A DNA stretch of 64,000 bases from Methylobacterium sp. E-045 (GCF_022829685.1 NZ_JAKSYE010000122.1:62001-126000); one strand, 5' to 3'. Shown: positions 6,397 to 13,768, numbered from the stretch's first letter. Notes: generated by a model from the letters alone, not told the origin. A program made the numbers and translations.

Positions 6397-7758
6397 GTGA
6401 AGTTATTTCTGCCACCGCTTGAAATCGCCGACGACGAGGGGTTCACACCGGAGAAGGACATCTTCCGTAGGAAGGCAATAGGTGACGGCCTTACCAACCT
6501 TGTGACCTCGGTCGATCAGCCATTGGTCATTGCTTTAGACGCACAATGGGGAAGCGGGAAATCCACGTTCCTGAAGATGTGGGCAGGAGAGTTGCGCAAA
6601 CAGGAAATAGGTGTTGTTTTATTTGACGCCTTTGAGAATGACTATCTAGAGGACGCCTTCACCGCTATTGCGGGGCAAATAGTTAGCTTAGCCAAAGACA
6701 AGAACAAAGCGCAGGAGGGGCGCGTCCAGCGTTTTGCACAAAGGGCATACGATGCCGGAAAGATCGTTGCGAGAAGCGGTCTTAAGGTTGGAATTAAAGC
6801 TGCGACAGTCGGCGCATTAGGCGCCGAGGATTTTAAAGATATCGCAAAAGAACTAGCTTCGGAAGCAAGCAGCCTTGGAGATAAATACCTCGGCGAAGCC
6901 ATAACCAAGCAGAAAGAGCAAAAGGCTATTATTGAGGAATTTCGAGAAGCTCTTTCGCAGTTGCCCAGCCTATTGTCGCCACTACAAACAGAAGCCAAAG
7001 ATGCACCGCAAAAACCACTTGTGATTATAATTGATGAGCTTGATCGCTGTCGTCCATCATTTGCCTTAGAGATTCTTGAGCGAATCAAGCACTTTTTCGC
7101 AGTGCCGAATGTTCATTTTGTTTTGGGTGTCCACATCGGGCAAATGGAGAATTCTGTAAAAGCAGCATACGGGACCGATATTGATGGAAGAATGTACCTT
7201 CAGAAATTTATAAGTCTCTCTGTCCTCCTGGTGGATAAGAAACAGGACGATGGCGCATACGCTCCAATGAGATACGCTCACTGGTTAGCTAATCAGCTAG
7301 AAATTGATGCACAAGATGGGGACATCTATGCCCGCTTCATAGGTGGAATAGCAATGGCACGACATCTTTCTCTCAGAACACTAGAAAAGATATTTACGAA
7401 TGTTGCGATGACGCTCGCCTTCTCAAGCCCCCGTACATTGCGACCTGCCGTGATAGTGGCAGGACTATGTGTCCTGAGAGTAACAAATCCAGAATTGTAC
7501 GTTCTAGCTAAAACGGGCGACCTCCGCTGGGAGGAAATGCATGACAAGCTTGCCCTTAACCGAACGCTCAAAGAAAACGAAAGTTTAAATTTGGAATATA
7601 TCAGGGAGGTTTGGCAATACTGCACGGACTTCCAGATGGATCATGCGAAGCTTCAAGAAATGAGGCGGGAATTCTCGCGCTACATGGTCTCCGGCAGGGA
7701 AGGCATACTTCCGCATGTCGCGGGCAATGTGATGGATAGGTTTCTTCCACCTAGTTAA
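6397..7758 (+). CDS. KAP family P-loop NTPase
   Basis: The 453-residue protein (GTG start) carries the Walker A motif WGSGKST at residues 51-57 after a strand (LVIALDAQ). The Walker B motif is VIIIDELDRC near 209-218, followed by FALEILERIKHFFAVPNVHFVLGV. This is the KAP pattern: an insertion between Walker A and B (here about residues 100-200, charged and helical) and the DELDRC...VPNV signature. Members include the plasmid phage-exclusion protein PifA. The gene is visibly AT-richer than its neighbours and uses many AT-ending codons, which suggests separate acquisition. It ends convergently, overlapping the minus-strand gene by eight bases. Likely prophage cargo; a defence role is inference. 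Confidence 0.88.
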   Translation: MKLFLPPLEIADDEGFTPEKDIFRRKAIGDGLTNLVTSVDQPLVIALDAQWGSGKSTFLKMWAGELRKQEIGVVLFDAFENDYLEDAFTAIAGQIVSLAKDKNKAQEGRVQRFAQRAYDAGKIVARSGLKVGIKAATVGALGAEDFKDIAKELASEASSLGDKYLGEAITKQKEQKAIIEEFREALSQLPSLLSPLQTEAKDAPQKPLVIIIDELDRCRPSFALEILERIKHFFAVPNVHFVLGVHIGQMENSVKAAYGTDIDGRMYLQKFISLSVLLVDKKQDDGAYAPMRYAHWLANQLEIDAQDGDIYARFIGGIAMARHLSLRTLEKIFTNVAMTLAFSSPRTLRPAVIVAGLCVLRVTNPELYVLAKTGDLRWEEMHDKLALNRTLKENESLNLEYIREVWQYCTDFQMDHAKLQEMRREFSRYMVSGREGILPHVAGNVMDRFLPPS

Positions 7759-8308
7759 AGGGCAACAATCTCTCTTCCATTATACCAACAGACTTTGACC
7801 GCTCGGAAAATTTGTAGAATCGAGCCGTCGCATCGACGGCGGATAGAAACAGGATCGCCAGTGCTCGCTCATCGCCGAAGCCCTGGCCGCTCATCCATGT
7901 GAATGTGCGTCTCTCGTACACGCGGTGGAACATTAGCGCCTGCGCTTCGTCTCCGATCCGCCGGGTAAGCCGCTGCATCTCTGCAAGACCAGCAATCCGC
8001 GCATCCGTGACGCCGGCCAGGCCCGCTGAGGTATCCACGCCCGGCTCGAATCGTGGCTCCGGCAGCAACCCGGCGAAGGCGCAGTGGCACAGCTCATCGA
8101 AAGCCCTCATGGCGGCGATACGCGGGCCCGTGCGGTCTGATTGATTCCGGATCAGCATCCCGTAATCGGTGAGCGAGCCGCGCTTGCCGGAGGCGTCTCG
8201 AGCATTGCTGATGCTGATCTCGCGCTGTGCGGCCGCGGTGCGGGGGTCGATCTCCAGTTCGGCAGCCTTACGTGCGCTGGCTTTGGCGGCATCGGCCCGG
8301 CGCAGCAT
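7751..8308 (-). CDS. Phage protein of unknown function
   Basis: Started at the ATG at 8308 the product has 185 residues; an upstream non-ATG start would overlap the previous gene. The first 40 residues are Ala/Arg-rich and helical. The core (TDYGMLIRNQSDRTGPRIAAMRAFDELCHC) and the later HRVYERRTFTWMSGQGFG stretch look like a conserved helical phage domain I cannot name. It is the last gene of the minus-strand early operon. Confidence 0.65.
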   Translation of the reverse strand: MLRRADAAKASARKAAELEIDPRTAAAQREISISNARDASGKRGSLTDYGMLIRNQSDRTGPRIAAMRAFDELCHCAFAGLLPEPRFEPGVDTSAGLAGVTDARIAGLAEMQRLTRRIGDEAQALMFHRVYERRTFTWMSGQGFGDERALAILFLSAVDATARFYKFSERSKSVGIMEERLLPFN

Positions 8309-8318
8309 GCGCGCGCAC

Positions 8319-8804
8319 TTACTTCGCAGTTTCAGACCTTTGGTGCTGAGCGCGAGCCTCCGCCCATTCCTGATCCCTGACGGCCTGCTGCTCTCGGATG
8401 ACCGCGTCCGCCTTGGCCTGTTCGGCATACATCTTGATGTCTTCTCTCCGCTGACGCGCAGCAGCTTTCTTGCGCCGCTCCAGCTCCGCAGCCTTCTGCG
8501 CGATCATCTCCGCGACCGTGATCGGCTCGGGCTTCGCCTTGGGCTTCCTCCACGCATAGGCGTAGGCCTCGTAGGAGGAGCGAGAAGGCGAGGGGGGTGG
8601 TTGCGAGTGCGTTGGCCCCTGGAATGACCGTGGAGCGGCATCCACGAGCCGCACAGCCTCTTCCAGCGTCATGCCCGCCGAAGCTGCCACGCGTGCCGCA
8701 GCGGCTTGCCCAGCCGCACGCTCGCCGGGAGTAGCACCGCGGTCCGCAAGGGCCCGGCATTTCTCGAACCGATCCTGATCGAATTGGAACGGCTGCGATG
8801 TCAT
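8319..8804 (-). CDS. Phage protein with charged coiled-coil region
   Basis: The 161-residue product has an N-terminal helical part (FDQDRFEKCRALADRG...MTLEEAVRLVDAA), a Pro/Ser-rich linker at about 60-80 and a long charged helix at about 95-155 (EMIAQKAAELERRKKAAARQ). The first part resembles DUF2786-like short helical modules, a tentative match. The start is in an ATGA overlap with the gene before it. Function unknown. Confidence 0.7.
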   Translation of the reverse strand: MTSQPFQFDQDRFEKCRALADRGATPGERAAGQAAAARVAASAGMTLEEAVRLVDAAPRSFQGPTHSQPPPSPSRSSYEAYAYAWRKPKAKPEPITVAEMIAQKAAELERRKKAAARQRREDIKMYAEQAKADAVIREQQAVRDQEWAEARAQHQRSETAK

Positions 8805-8926
8805 GCTTTGCCGTTTTCCAGGGCGGCCGCGCGATCAATCGAGTTTTTTAGCAGGCCCTCCTGGATGTCCCAGAGGCGGTGCGAGAAGAGCGGGTTAAGC
8901 TTGGGGGACGGGGTATTGCTCGTCAT
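8801..8926 (-). CDS. 41-residue phage protein
   Basis: The frame encodes MTSNTPSPKLNPLFSHRLWD... with AAGGAT six bases upstream of the start at 8926. It overlaps the previous gene by about 32 bases and the next by ATGA. The ATGA junction and ribosome-binding site support it, but it is short and has no known domain. Confidence 0.5.
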   Translation of the reverse strand: MTSNTPSPKLNPLFSHRLWDIQEGLLKNSIDRAAALENGKA

Positions 8927-9167
8927 GCTGGGATCCTTCTGGTTCAGGGGATTCGGGCGGAGTCCAGGCCTTGAGGCCGTGCTCGATGGCGGCGATCGCC
9001 AGCGCGTGGATGTGGCTGGCGCCATGTTTTTCGAGGTGGAGGTATGCCGGTTGCGATATGCCGAGCTCCTTGGCGACCTGGCGCTGTGAAACTTTGCGCG
9101 CGGTCCTCCAGGCCTTGAGCTGCTCGGGGGAGATTGTGTAGGACTTGTGGCGAACCCGTTCCATCAT
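8895..9167 (-). CDS. XRE-family helix-turn-helix protein
   Basis: The 90-residue protein has a textbook Cro/C1 HTH at residues 12-68: LKAWRTARKVSQRQVAKELG, then ISQPAYLHLEKHGAS. An AGGAG lies six bases before the ATG at 9167. The C-terminal 20 residues are Pro/Glu/Gln-rich. As a lone HTH in the early operon it is a likely Cro-like or anti-repressor regulator. Confidence 0.85.
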   Translation of the reverse strand: MMERVRHKSYTISPEQLKAWRTARKVSQRQVAKELGISQPAYLHLEKHGASHIHALAIAAIEHGLKAWTPPESPEPEGSQHDEQYPVPQA

Positions 9168-9240
9168 GGCTCACTCCTGGTTCGTCTGCTGACGTCATCA
9201 GATGGTTTGTGCAGCCAGTAGGCGACTAGGCTATGGCGCT

Positions 9241-9447
9241 TCACGCGAACAGCCTCGCGATCTCGGGCATGCGGATCCCGAGGGTGTTGCGCAGCTCGTG
9301 GATGGCGTGCCCTCGGGCGCAGGTGCCGGCTCGTGAGCGATTGACGCCCGTCATGTCGGCGAGAGTCAATTCGTGGTGCTCGGCGACCCGGTTGATGACT
9401 TCGAGGGTGTCCCGGCGCATCTTCATCCTGTCGATCGCCGTTGTCAT
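9241..9447 (-). CDS. DnaA C-terminal-like DNA-binding protein
   Basis: The 68-residue product MTTAIDRMKMRRDTLEVINR... resembles DnaA domain IV. A helical start is followed by LTLADMTGVNRSRAG, a CARGHAIHELR helix like the DnaA signature arginine helix, and MPEIARLF. The first clear start is the ATG at 9447; the longer frame from 9663 overlaps another gene. Short DnaA-like proteins occur in alphaproteobacterial prophages and could help load or block the host initiator. It lies about 500 bases from the iteron-like array, which fits a replication role. Confidence 0.7.
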   Translation of the reverse strand: MTTAIDRMKMRRDTLEVINRVAEHHELTLADMTGVNRSRAGTCARGHAIHELRNTLGIRMPEIARLFA

Positions 9448-9517
9448 GTTAGCGGCCTTGTTCTGCCGCCAGATACCGGCAAGCAGGCTACGATTTGAAT
9501 CTGGAAGGCGGGACCTG

Positions 9518-9859
9518 TTAATAAGACGGCTGCGCTTCGATAATCGGAGGGGAGGCAGCTTCCCAAGCCTCATCTTCAGCCCGCCTAGCGGTCTCCCGCC
9601 TAAACTGCTCGGCCAGATGCTCCTCAACGACCGGATCCTTTCCTGCAGCCTTGATCGCAGCAATCAGCGCATTCGCCAGCGCATTGGCTTGGCTCAAATC
9701 CAAATCGATGGTGTCAGCCGCTCTTGAGCTGTTCCCAATGCCATCGCGCATCTTCAGGTGCACCAAGGGCCGGCTGTCCGCCTTCACTGCAGAGACTGCC
9801 ACTTGACGGTTTCCTTTACCGCCTACGCGGACCTTGAAGCCGCATGCCTCACGGATCAC
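9518..9859 (-). CDS. Phage protein of unknown function
   Basis: The 113-residue product starts with GTG at 9859 behind a strong AGGAGGG. Residues 10-55 look beta-rich (FKVRVGGKGNRQVAVSAVKA...IDLDLSQA). The second half is helical (LANALIAAIKAAG...) and acidic. No domain is recognised. It follows the iteron-like array on the minus strand, so it may belong to the replication module. Confidence 0.65.
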   Translation of the reverse strand: MIREACGFKVRVGGKGNRQVAVSAVKADSRPLVHLKMRDGIGNSSRAADTIDLDLSQANALANALIAAIKAAGKDPVVEEHLAEQFRRETARRAEDEAWEAASPPIIEAQPSY

Positions 9860-9963
9860 GACACGTCCCTCCTAATTGATAAGGCAATCGATCTTAGGAA
9901 TGATGAGAGGCAGGACAGGGAGGCGTAGCGCCCGCTCCGCTCTGCTACTGGTAAACTAGATGT
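9860..9963. other. Short non-coding spacer beside the iteron array
   Basis: This spacer holds the GTG gene's ribosome-binding site and an AT-richer patch at about 9872-9905, next to the five-copy array. It is a possible unwinding region of an origin; that is inference only. Confidence 0.3.
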
Positions 9964-10107
9964 GTCCGCCCTGAGTACCTGTGAGACCCTCATAACAGGG
10001 CTTTACGGTCCGCCTAGAGGGACAGTTCATGCCCTCAAGGATTTTGACGGTCCGCTATGAGTACCTGTCAGTCCGCTATGGGGGACAGACTGTCCCTCAG
10101 GGCGGAC
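9964..10107. repeat. Five-copy iteron-like array
   Basis: Plus-strand copies at 9964-9982, 10008-10025, 10050-10068 and 10071-10088 and an inverted copy at 10107-10090 all start GTCCGC followed by CCTGAG, CTAGAG, TATGAG or TATGGG. Two copies end in TACCTGT and three in GACAG. The last two form an inverted pair around a single base. The array overlaps the 3' end of the winged-helix gene. Confidence 0.8.
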
Positions 10108-10503
10108 CGTGGAAATGCTTCCAGGCCGCCATCTCATGAAAGCCTTGGACGGCAATTCGCCGGAAACATCGCAAGGGTGCTCAGTCAATCGCCACTCGGT
10201 GGCTCGCCCATCTTTGCGGCCCCCGAAGCTGCCGCGGATGACGACTTCCGTAAAACCGTGCGCCACGAGTTCCTTAAACGCCTCCGCGGCTGTCGTTTTG
10301 CTGATGTGCAGTTCCTCAGACACCTGTCGGATCGAGAGAACCAGACGCCCGTTATTCATGCCCCTGTATTGCGCCTTCAGCAGCACGTAGAGGGCACGCG
10401 CTTGAGCCGAAAGGTCCTTCCAGGCGTCGCTATCCATTAGCCAGTCATAGAGCCGTACGTGCGACGGCCCCTTGTTTGGGTTGCCTCTATGATCACGTTT
10501 CAT
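10027..10503 (-). CDS. Winged-helix protein, candidate replication initiator
   Basis: The 158-residue protein starts MKRDHRGNPNKGPSHVRLYD. The middle (residues 28-105: WKDLSAQARALYVLLKAQYR, LSIRQVSEELHISKTTAAEA, FKELVAHGFTEVVIRGSFGG) is a winged helix like those of plasmid and phage replication initiators. The last 28 residues are encoded inside the iteron-like array, which recalls lambda O, whose gene contains its own origin. The N-terminus overlaps the previous gene by ATGA. The initiator role is inference; a repressor is the alternative. Confidence 0.75.
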   Translation of the reverse strand: MKRDHRGNPNKGPSHVRLYDWLMDSDAWKDLSAQARALYVLLKAQYRGMNNGRLVLSIRQVSEELHISKTTAAEAFKELVAHGFTEVVIRGSFGGRKDGRATEWRLTEHPCDVSGELPSKAFMRWRPGSISTVRPEGQSVPHSGLTGTHSGPSKSLRA

Positions 10504-10751
10504 GCGGCGCCTCCGTGGCTGAGGAGGAGCCGCCAGAGATGCGCACGGATGGCGCCTTCGTAGGAACTCACTTCAGACCGGATCAGGTCTTCGGCTACGC
10601 CCTTCTTCCGAAGGCCATCCTCGAGCCGCCGAAGCTGTTCACGAAGGTGCCCCTCGGCGTGGTTGTGGGGGACCGTCAGCATGTAGCTGGCGGTTTTGCG
10701 GATTTGCGGCAGGCGCCGGGCAAAGCGAAACGGAACGACGATCGCGCTCAT
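10500..10751 (-). CDS. DUF6074-like small phage protein
   Basis: The 83-residue product begins MSAIVVPFRFARRLPQIRKTA and continues with a helical region (HLREQLRRLEDGLRKKGVAE...IRAHLWRLLL). This start pattern and length match DUF6074 proteins found in Hyphomicrobiales prophages and accessory islands. The function of that family is unknown. It overlaps both neighbours by ATGA. Confidence 0.75.
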   Translation of the reverse strand: MSAIVVPFRFARRLPQIRKTASYMLTVPHNHAEGHLREQLRRLEDGLRKKGVAEDLIRSEVSSYEGAIRAHLWRLLLSHGGAA

Positions 10752-10948
10752 GCCGTGCCTGCATTTTCTATTGCCCGTCCTGTTAGGGCGTTCTGAGCGG
10801 CCCTTTGATCGGCGAACGTGCCTAGCGGTTTTCCGTCAGGACCGTAGGCGTAGACGCCCGCTGTAGAGCCTCGGATGAACCCGATCGGTGTACGGCCGTC
10901 ATAGACAGCGATATCGCCGCGGGCGGCACCAGGACGAGTGGCGCTCAT
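10748..10948 (-). CDS. Small phage protein, beta-rich
   Basis: The 66-residue product (MSATRPGAARGDIAVYDGRT, PIGFIRGSTAGVYAYGPDGK, PLGTFADQRAAQNAL) reads like a small beta-sheet domain with repeated Gly turns. Both ends overlap neighbouring genes by ATGA, which strongly supports the start and the operon. Function unknown. Confidence 0.72.
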   Translation of the reverse strand: MSATRPGAARGDIAVYDGRTPIGFIRGSTAGVYAYGPDGKPLGTFADQRAAQNALTGRAIENAGTA

Positions 10949-11190
10949 GCCGCGCGCTCCTGGCTCTCGATCCACGCTAAAATGGTGGAACGGCGGGCAC
11001 AGAGGGTGCCACCGAGCTTGAAGCTGGGGAGCCCCAGCTTGTCGGCCGCGTGGTAGACGCGGCGCTTGTTGGCCTCCGAAGCGCTCCCGAACATGAAAGC
11101 AGCAATCGCATCGGCGCCAGTCATAAGATCCTCGGCAAGCGGCAAGCCGCTCCCGTTCACGCCCATGGGGCGTGTTGCAGCAACTGACAT
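10945..11190 (-). CDS. Excisionase/AlpA-like DNA-binding protein
   Basis: The 81-residue protein has a compact HTH in its second half: TGADAIAAFMFGSASEANKR, VYHAADKLGLPSFKLGGTLC, ARRSTILAWIESQE. The layout (helix, short turn, wing ending in the xRRSxLxxWI pattern) matches the MerR-like excisionase/AlpA group. In a prophage near the integrase it could be the excisionase, although it is transcribed away from int. It could also be a general regulator. Confidence 0.72.
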   Translation of the reverse strand: MSVAATRPMGVNGSGLPLAEDLMTGADAIAAFMFGSASEANKRRVYHAADKLGLPSFKLGGTLCARRSTILAWIESQERAA

Positions 11191-11201
11191 TGGAGGTTCC
11201 T

Positions 11202-11825
11202 TTATCTTGTAAGCAGCCGCCCAACTGCGGCTAGCGTCTTCTCTGTGATCGTTGTTTTGTCGCGCCTATCGCCCGCGCGAGCTAAAGACTCGTCTTTGCT
11301 TCCGAATCCCAGAACCAGATAAGGCTCATCCAATTCTTCGGGATCATTAGATTCGGAGCCAATCCATAAAGAAATATATGGCTCCGGTCGTTGAAATGAC
11401 AAAAAGACAGACATACCATTCCCGTCCATTAAGGACTTCCCGTTTTCCTTTGGAACGAAGCATTTCATCAAACCTACAAGGCACTGCCCCGATGATTCCG
11501 GATTGAACATTGCGCGTGTTAGTTCATCTTCATCCGCGCAATCCTCCTCGATAGGGTGAATGTCCGCACGGTCAGTGAGCGTCAGATACGTTGGAACGAC
11601 TTCAGTAGCTTCCTTCGCCAGACCCGTTGCGTTGACACCGATGAGAAGGTTGACTGCGTCTTCGCATGTCATCTGCGCTGCCGCTCTTCCGCGTCCGTGT
11701 TTTGAGATCATTCCAGCGTCTCGAAGGTACTGGCCAACCCCGGTCACGGTCATCTCGCTGAGGCCTTCTATCTCCGCGATTGTACGGGTTAGGTCCCGAA
11801 AGAGCGCCATCGCATGTCCCGACAT
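11202..11825 (-). CDS. Putative phage regulator
   Basis: The 207-residue product starts at 11825 with AGGAT eight bases upstream. The N-terminal 60 residues (FRDLTRTIAEIEGLSEMTVT, GVGQYLRDAGMISKHGRGRA) look like a winged-helix DNA-binding domain. The rest is an acidic mixed region (PIEEDCADEDELTRAMFNPE...) with no recognised domain. The base composition is AT-richer than the nearby replication genes. It is the first gene of the minus-strand operon and sits against a palindromic control region shared with int, as expected for a lysogeny regulator. Confidence 0.6.
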   Translation of the reverse strand: MSGHAMALFRDLTRTIAEIEGLSEMTVTGVGQYLRDAGMISKHGRGRAAAQMTCEDAVNLLIGVNATGLAKEATEVVPTYLTLTDRADIHPIEEDCADEDELTRAMFNPESSGQCLVGLMKCFVPKENGKSLMDGNGMSVFLSFQRPEPYISLWIGSESNDPEELDEPYLVLGFGSKDESLARAGDRRDKTTITEKTLAAVGRLLTR

Positions 11826-11928
11826 TTAGGATAATCCTGATAGACCGTCAACGCTCTATCTGGATAATTCTGAAAGAAGGGTGTTAGCATGCGACGTGGT
11901 GCCGATCCACGGCACCCGGAGGCATAAA
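11826..11928. promoter_or_regulatory. Divergent operator/promoter region (regulator / integrase)
   Basis: Between the two divergent genes lie AGGATAATCCT (11828-11838, near-palindromic) and an inverted repeat GATAGA (11839-11844) / TCTATC (11855-11860). A second GGATAAT follows at 11862-11868. GATAAT at 11863-11868 could be the int -10, and TTGACG on the minus strand (11851-11846) could be a -35 for the regulator. The overlap of repeats and promoter elements suggests mutual control. Confidence 0.5.
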
Positions 11929-13044
11929 ATGGCGACCATTAGAAAGCGGACGCTGCCGAGCGGAAAGGCCGTTTGGTTGGCGGGATACATTGATGGGGCA
12001 GGGAAGCGCCGCTTCCGGCAATTCCCCACTAAGAAGGAGGCAGATGGGTTCCTGACCCGCGCCAGAAGCGAGGTTGCATCAGGCGTGCACGTGCCTGACT
12101 CCCAATCCATGACGGTCGGCCAGGCAGCGGACGAATGGCTGAGGTCGGCGGAGGAAGCGGAGCTCGAGCGCTCAACGCTGGTGCACTACCGTGCGCACGT
12201 GAACGAGCATATCCGGCCGCTCATCGGCGGCTTGAAGCTCACGCAAGTGACGACGCCGCGGGTCTACGCCTTCGCGGATGAACTGAAGGCTCAGGGACGC
12301 TCACAGGAGACAATCCGCCGTTCCGTCCAATCCCTCGGCCGGGTCTTTCGGTACGCGAAGGGCAGGGGGCTTGCTGGCCAGAACCCTGTTGCGGACGTGA
12401 AACTGAGGCGATCGAAACGCGATGCCGGCCGGGTCGAGATCCCCAGCCGCGAGGATCTCCGGGCGATCCTGGCAGCGGCGGAAGGGCGGTGGCGCCCGCT
12501 CATCATCACGGCGATGTTTACGGGCTTGCGCATTTCCGAGCTGCGGGGCCTGCGTTGGTCCGACGTGGATCTGAAGCGTCGGCTCCTCACGGTCTCGCAG
12601 CGAGCCGATGCCTGGAGCAAGATCGGACCGCCTAAGAGCGAATCCGGCACGCGAGATGTGCCGCTGTCACCGATGGCGCTCAACACCCTGCGAGAGTGGC
12701 GCTTGGGCTGTCCGAAGGGCGATCTCGATCTCGTCTTCCCGTCGGGGGCAGGGCAGGTCGAGTATCATGCCAACATCCTGAGCCGAGGATGGTACCCGAC
12801 ACAGGTAGCGGCAGGCGTCGTGGTGATGAAGGATGGCAAGCCAAAGGCCCGCTATAACTTCCACGCCCTCCGACACGCCGCTGCGTCCATGTTCATTGAG
12901 AGCAGGATGACACCAAAGCGGGTGCAGACGATCATGGGGCATTCCTCGATCACCGTTACGTTCGATATCTACGGCCACCTGTTCGAGGATGACGAGGCGG
13001 ATCAGGCTGCGATGCGAACGATCGAAGAACGCATCTTCGGGTGA
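11929..13044 (+). CDS. Tyrosine recombinase, phage integrase
   Basis: The 371-residue product from the ATG at 11929 (GGAGG seven bases upstream) is a full-length integrase. It has an N-terminal AP2-like arm-binding part (residues 1-55, MATIRKRTLPSGKAVWLAGY) and a SAM-like core-binding domain (about 60-150). The catalytic domain carries Arg201 in TGLRISEL, Lys236, His312 and Arg315 in HALRH, His338 in MGHSS and the nucleophile Tyr348 in FDIYGH. It should catalyse integration at the tRNA-Gln 3' end lying 60 bases downstream. Because all catalytic residues are present, it looks functional. Confidence 0.96.
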   Translation: MATIRKRTLPSGKAVWLAGYIDGAGKRRFRQFPTKKEADGFLTRARSEVASGVHVPDSQSMTVGQAADEWLRSAEEAELERSTLVHYRAHVNEHIRPLIGGLKLTQVTTPRVYAFADELKAQGRSQETIRRSVQSLGRVFRYAKGRGLAGQNPVADVKLRRSKRDAGRVEIPSREDLRAILAAAEGRWRPLIITAMFTGLRISELRGLRWSDVDLKRRLLTVSQRADAWSKIGPPKSESGTRDVPLSPMALNTLREWRLGCPKGDLDLVFPSGAGQVEYHANILSRGWYPTQVAAGVVVMKDGKPKARYNFHALRHAAASMFIESRMTPKRVQTIMGHSSITVTFDIYGHLFEDDEADQAAMRTIEERIFG

Positions 13045-13105
13045 TCCAGCAACACGCCTGCAACACGGCGCCTAAAACTCCAGCAAAATCAAAGGCCGTC
13101 GCGGG

Positions 13106-13150
13106 GCTCTGACTCCTCTAGTCGAGGTTCGAATCCTCGTCCCCCAGCCA
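13106..13150 (+). other. attR: 3' part of a tRNA-Gln gene
   Basis: The sequence has a T-arm CGAGG-TTCGAAT-CCTCG, then TCCCCCA plus G and CCA, as in bacterial tRNA-Gln (compare the E. coli Gln T-arm and its CCCCAGCCA end). Upstream, CTCTGAC fits an anticodon loop with CTG. The D-arm and 5' acceptor strand are missing, so this is not a whole tRNA. It marks the right attachment site; the intact gene should lie at the other end of the prophage. Confidence 0.8.
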
Positions 13151-13768
13151 CTGATTTAACGCCGCTTTTTCCATTTCAGACCAAGAACAGCTAGGCACGG
13201 TCGGGTACCCGGTCGGGAAACTGCGTTCTTGTTTCGAGCTTCCTGATGGCCGCGATGGCGAACGCCTTGGTCACGGTTCAGGTCATGGGCCGGCGACGCG
13301 CCAGGTCTCAGCCCTCCGGCGAAGCTGCTTTTGCGAACAATCAAACCCACCCCATTGCCATGCCCCACGAAGGGTCGGCGGTGAGCGGGGCTGACGACAA
13401 GATGGCGCGCCAAAGGGCTGCGCGTCGCGCTCGAGATCCTGTTCCGGCCACTCCTCGACAGCGCCAGAGCTGCGCCCGACCACGTTGGGCCGGGGCACAC
13501 CTCTGGACCCTTGTTGTGTCGCACTCTTTTTCGCCGAACCGGCATCCACTTCGGCGGAGAGCGCTCTGGCCGCAGGTGTCACCCTCCTTGAGCAGGCGGG
13601 TGAGGGGCCGCAGGTGCCTGCCGAAGGCGAGGGAGCAGGCGGCGAGCGCCTCGCGTGGCTGCTCCACCGGTTCCGGGGGACGAAAGACCGGAGCGGAACC
13701 AGCCAGAGAGCCACCCTCTTTGCTCCTTTGAGAACGCCTCCGGTGAGGCGATCGCAGGAGGCGGATCC
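13151..13768. other. 618-bp stretch without a convincing gene
   Basis: Several overlapping frames are open on both strands, but none has a ribosome-binding site, a recognisable domain or a sensible composition. Decayed host or mobile DNA beside the attachment site is the likeliest reading. Confidence 0.5.

Larger units (their letters stand above)
1..13150. mobile_element. Integrated prophage, right-hand portion (left end outside window)
   Basis: A tyrosine integrase at 11929-13044 points at a tRNA 3' fragment ending at 13150, which is the usual layout of a tRNA-integrated temperate phage. Inside lie many short unknown genes joined by 4-bp ATGA overlaps, HTH proteins, an HU protein, an excisionase-like protein, an iteron-like array and repeated start-site hairpins. 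No terminase, portal or capsid gene is visible, so the structural module must lie left of position 1. Whether the prophage is intact cannot be judged from this window. Confidence 0.88.

Noticed and set aside
9964..10107. CRISPR array
   Set aside because: The units are short and unevenly spaced, one is inverted, and there are no cas genes; an iteron-like array fits better.
13081..13150. Complete tRNA gene at the attachment site
   Set aside because: Only the anticodon-loop-to-CCA half fits; no D-arm or 5' acceptor strand can be paired.
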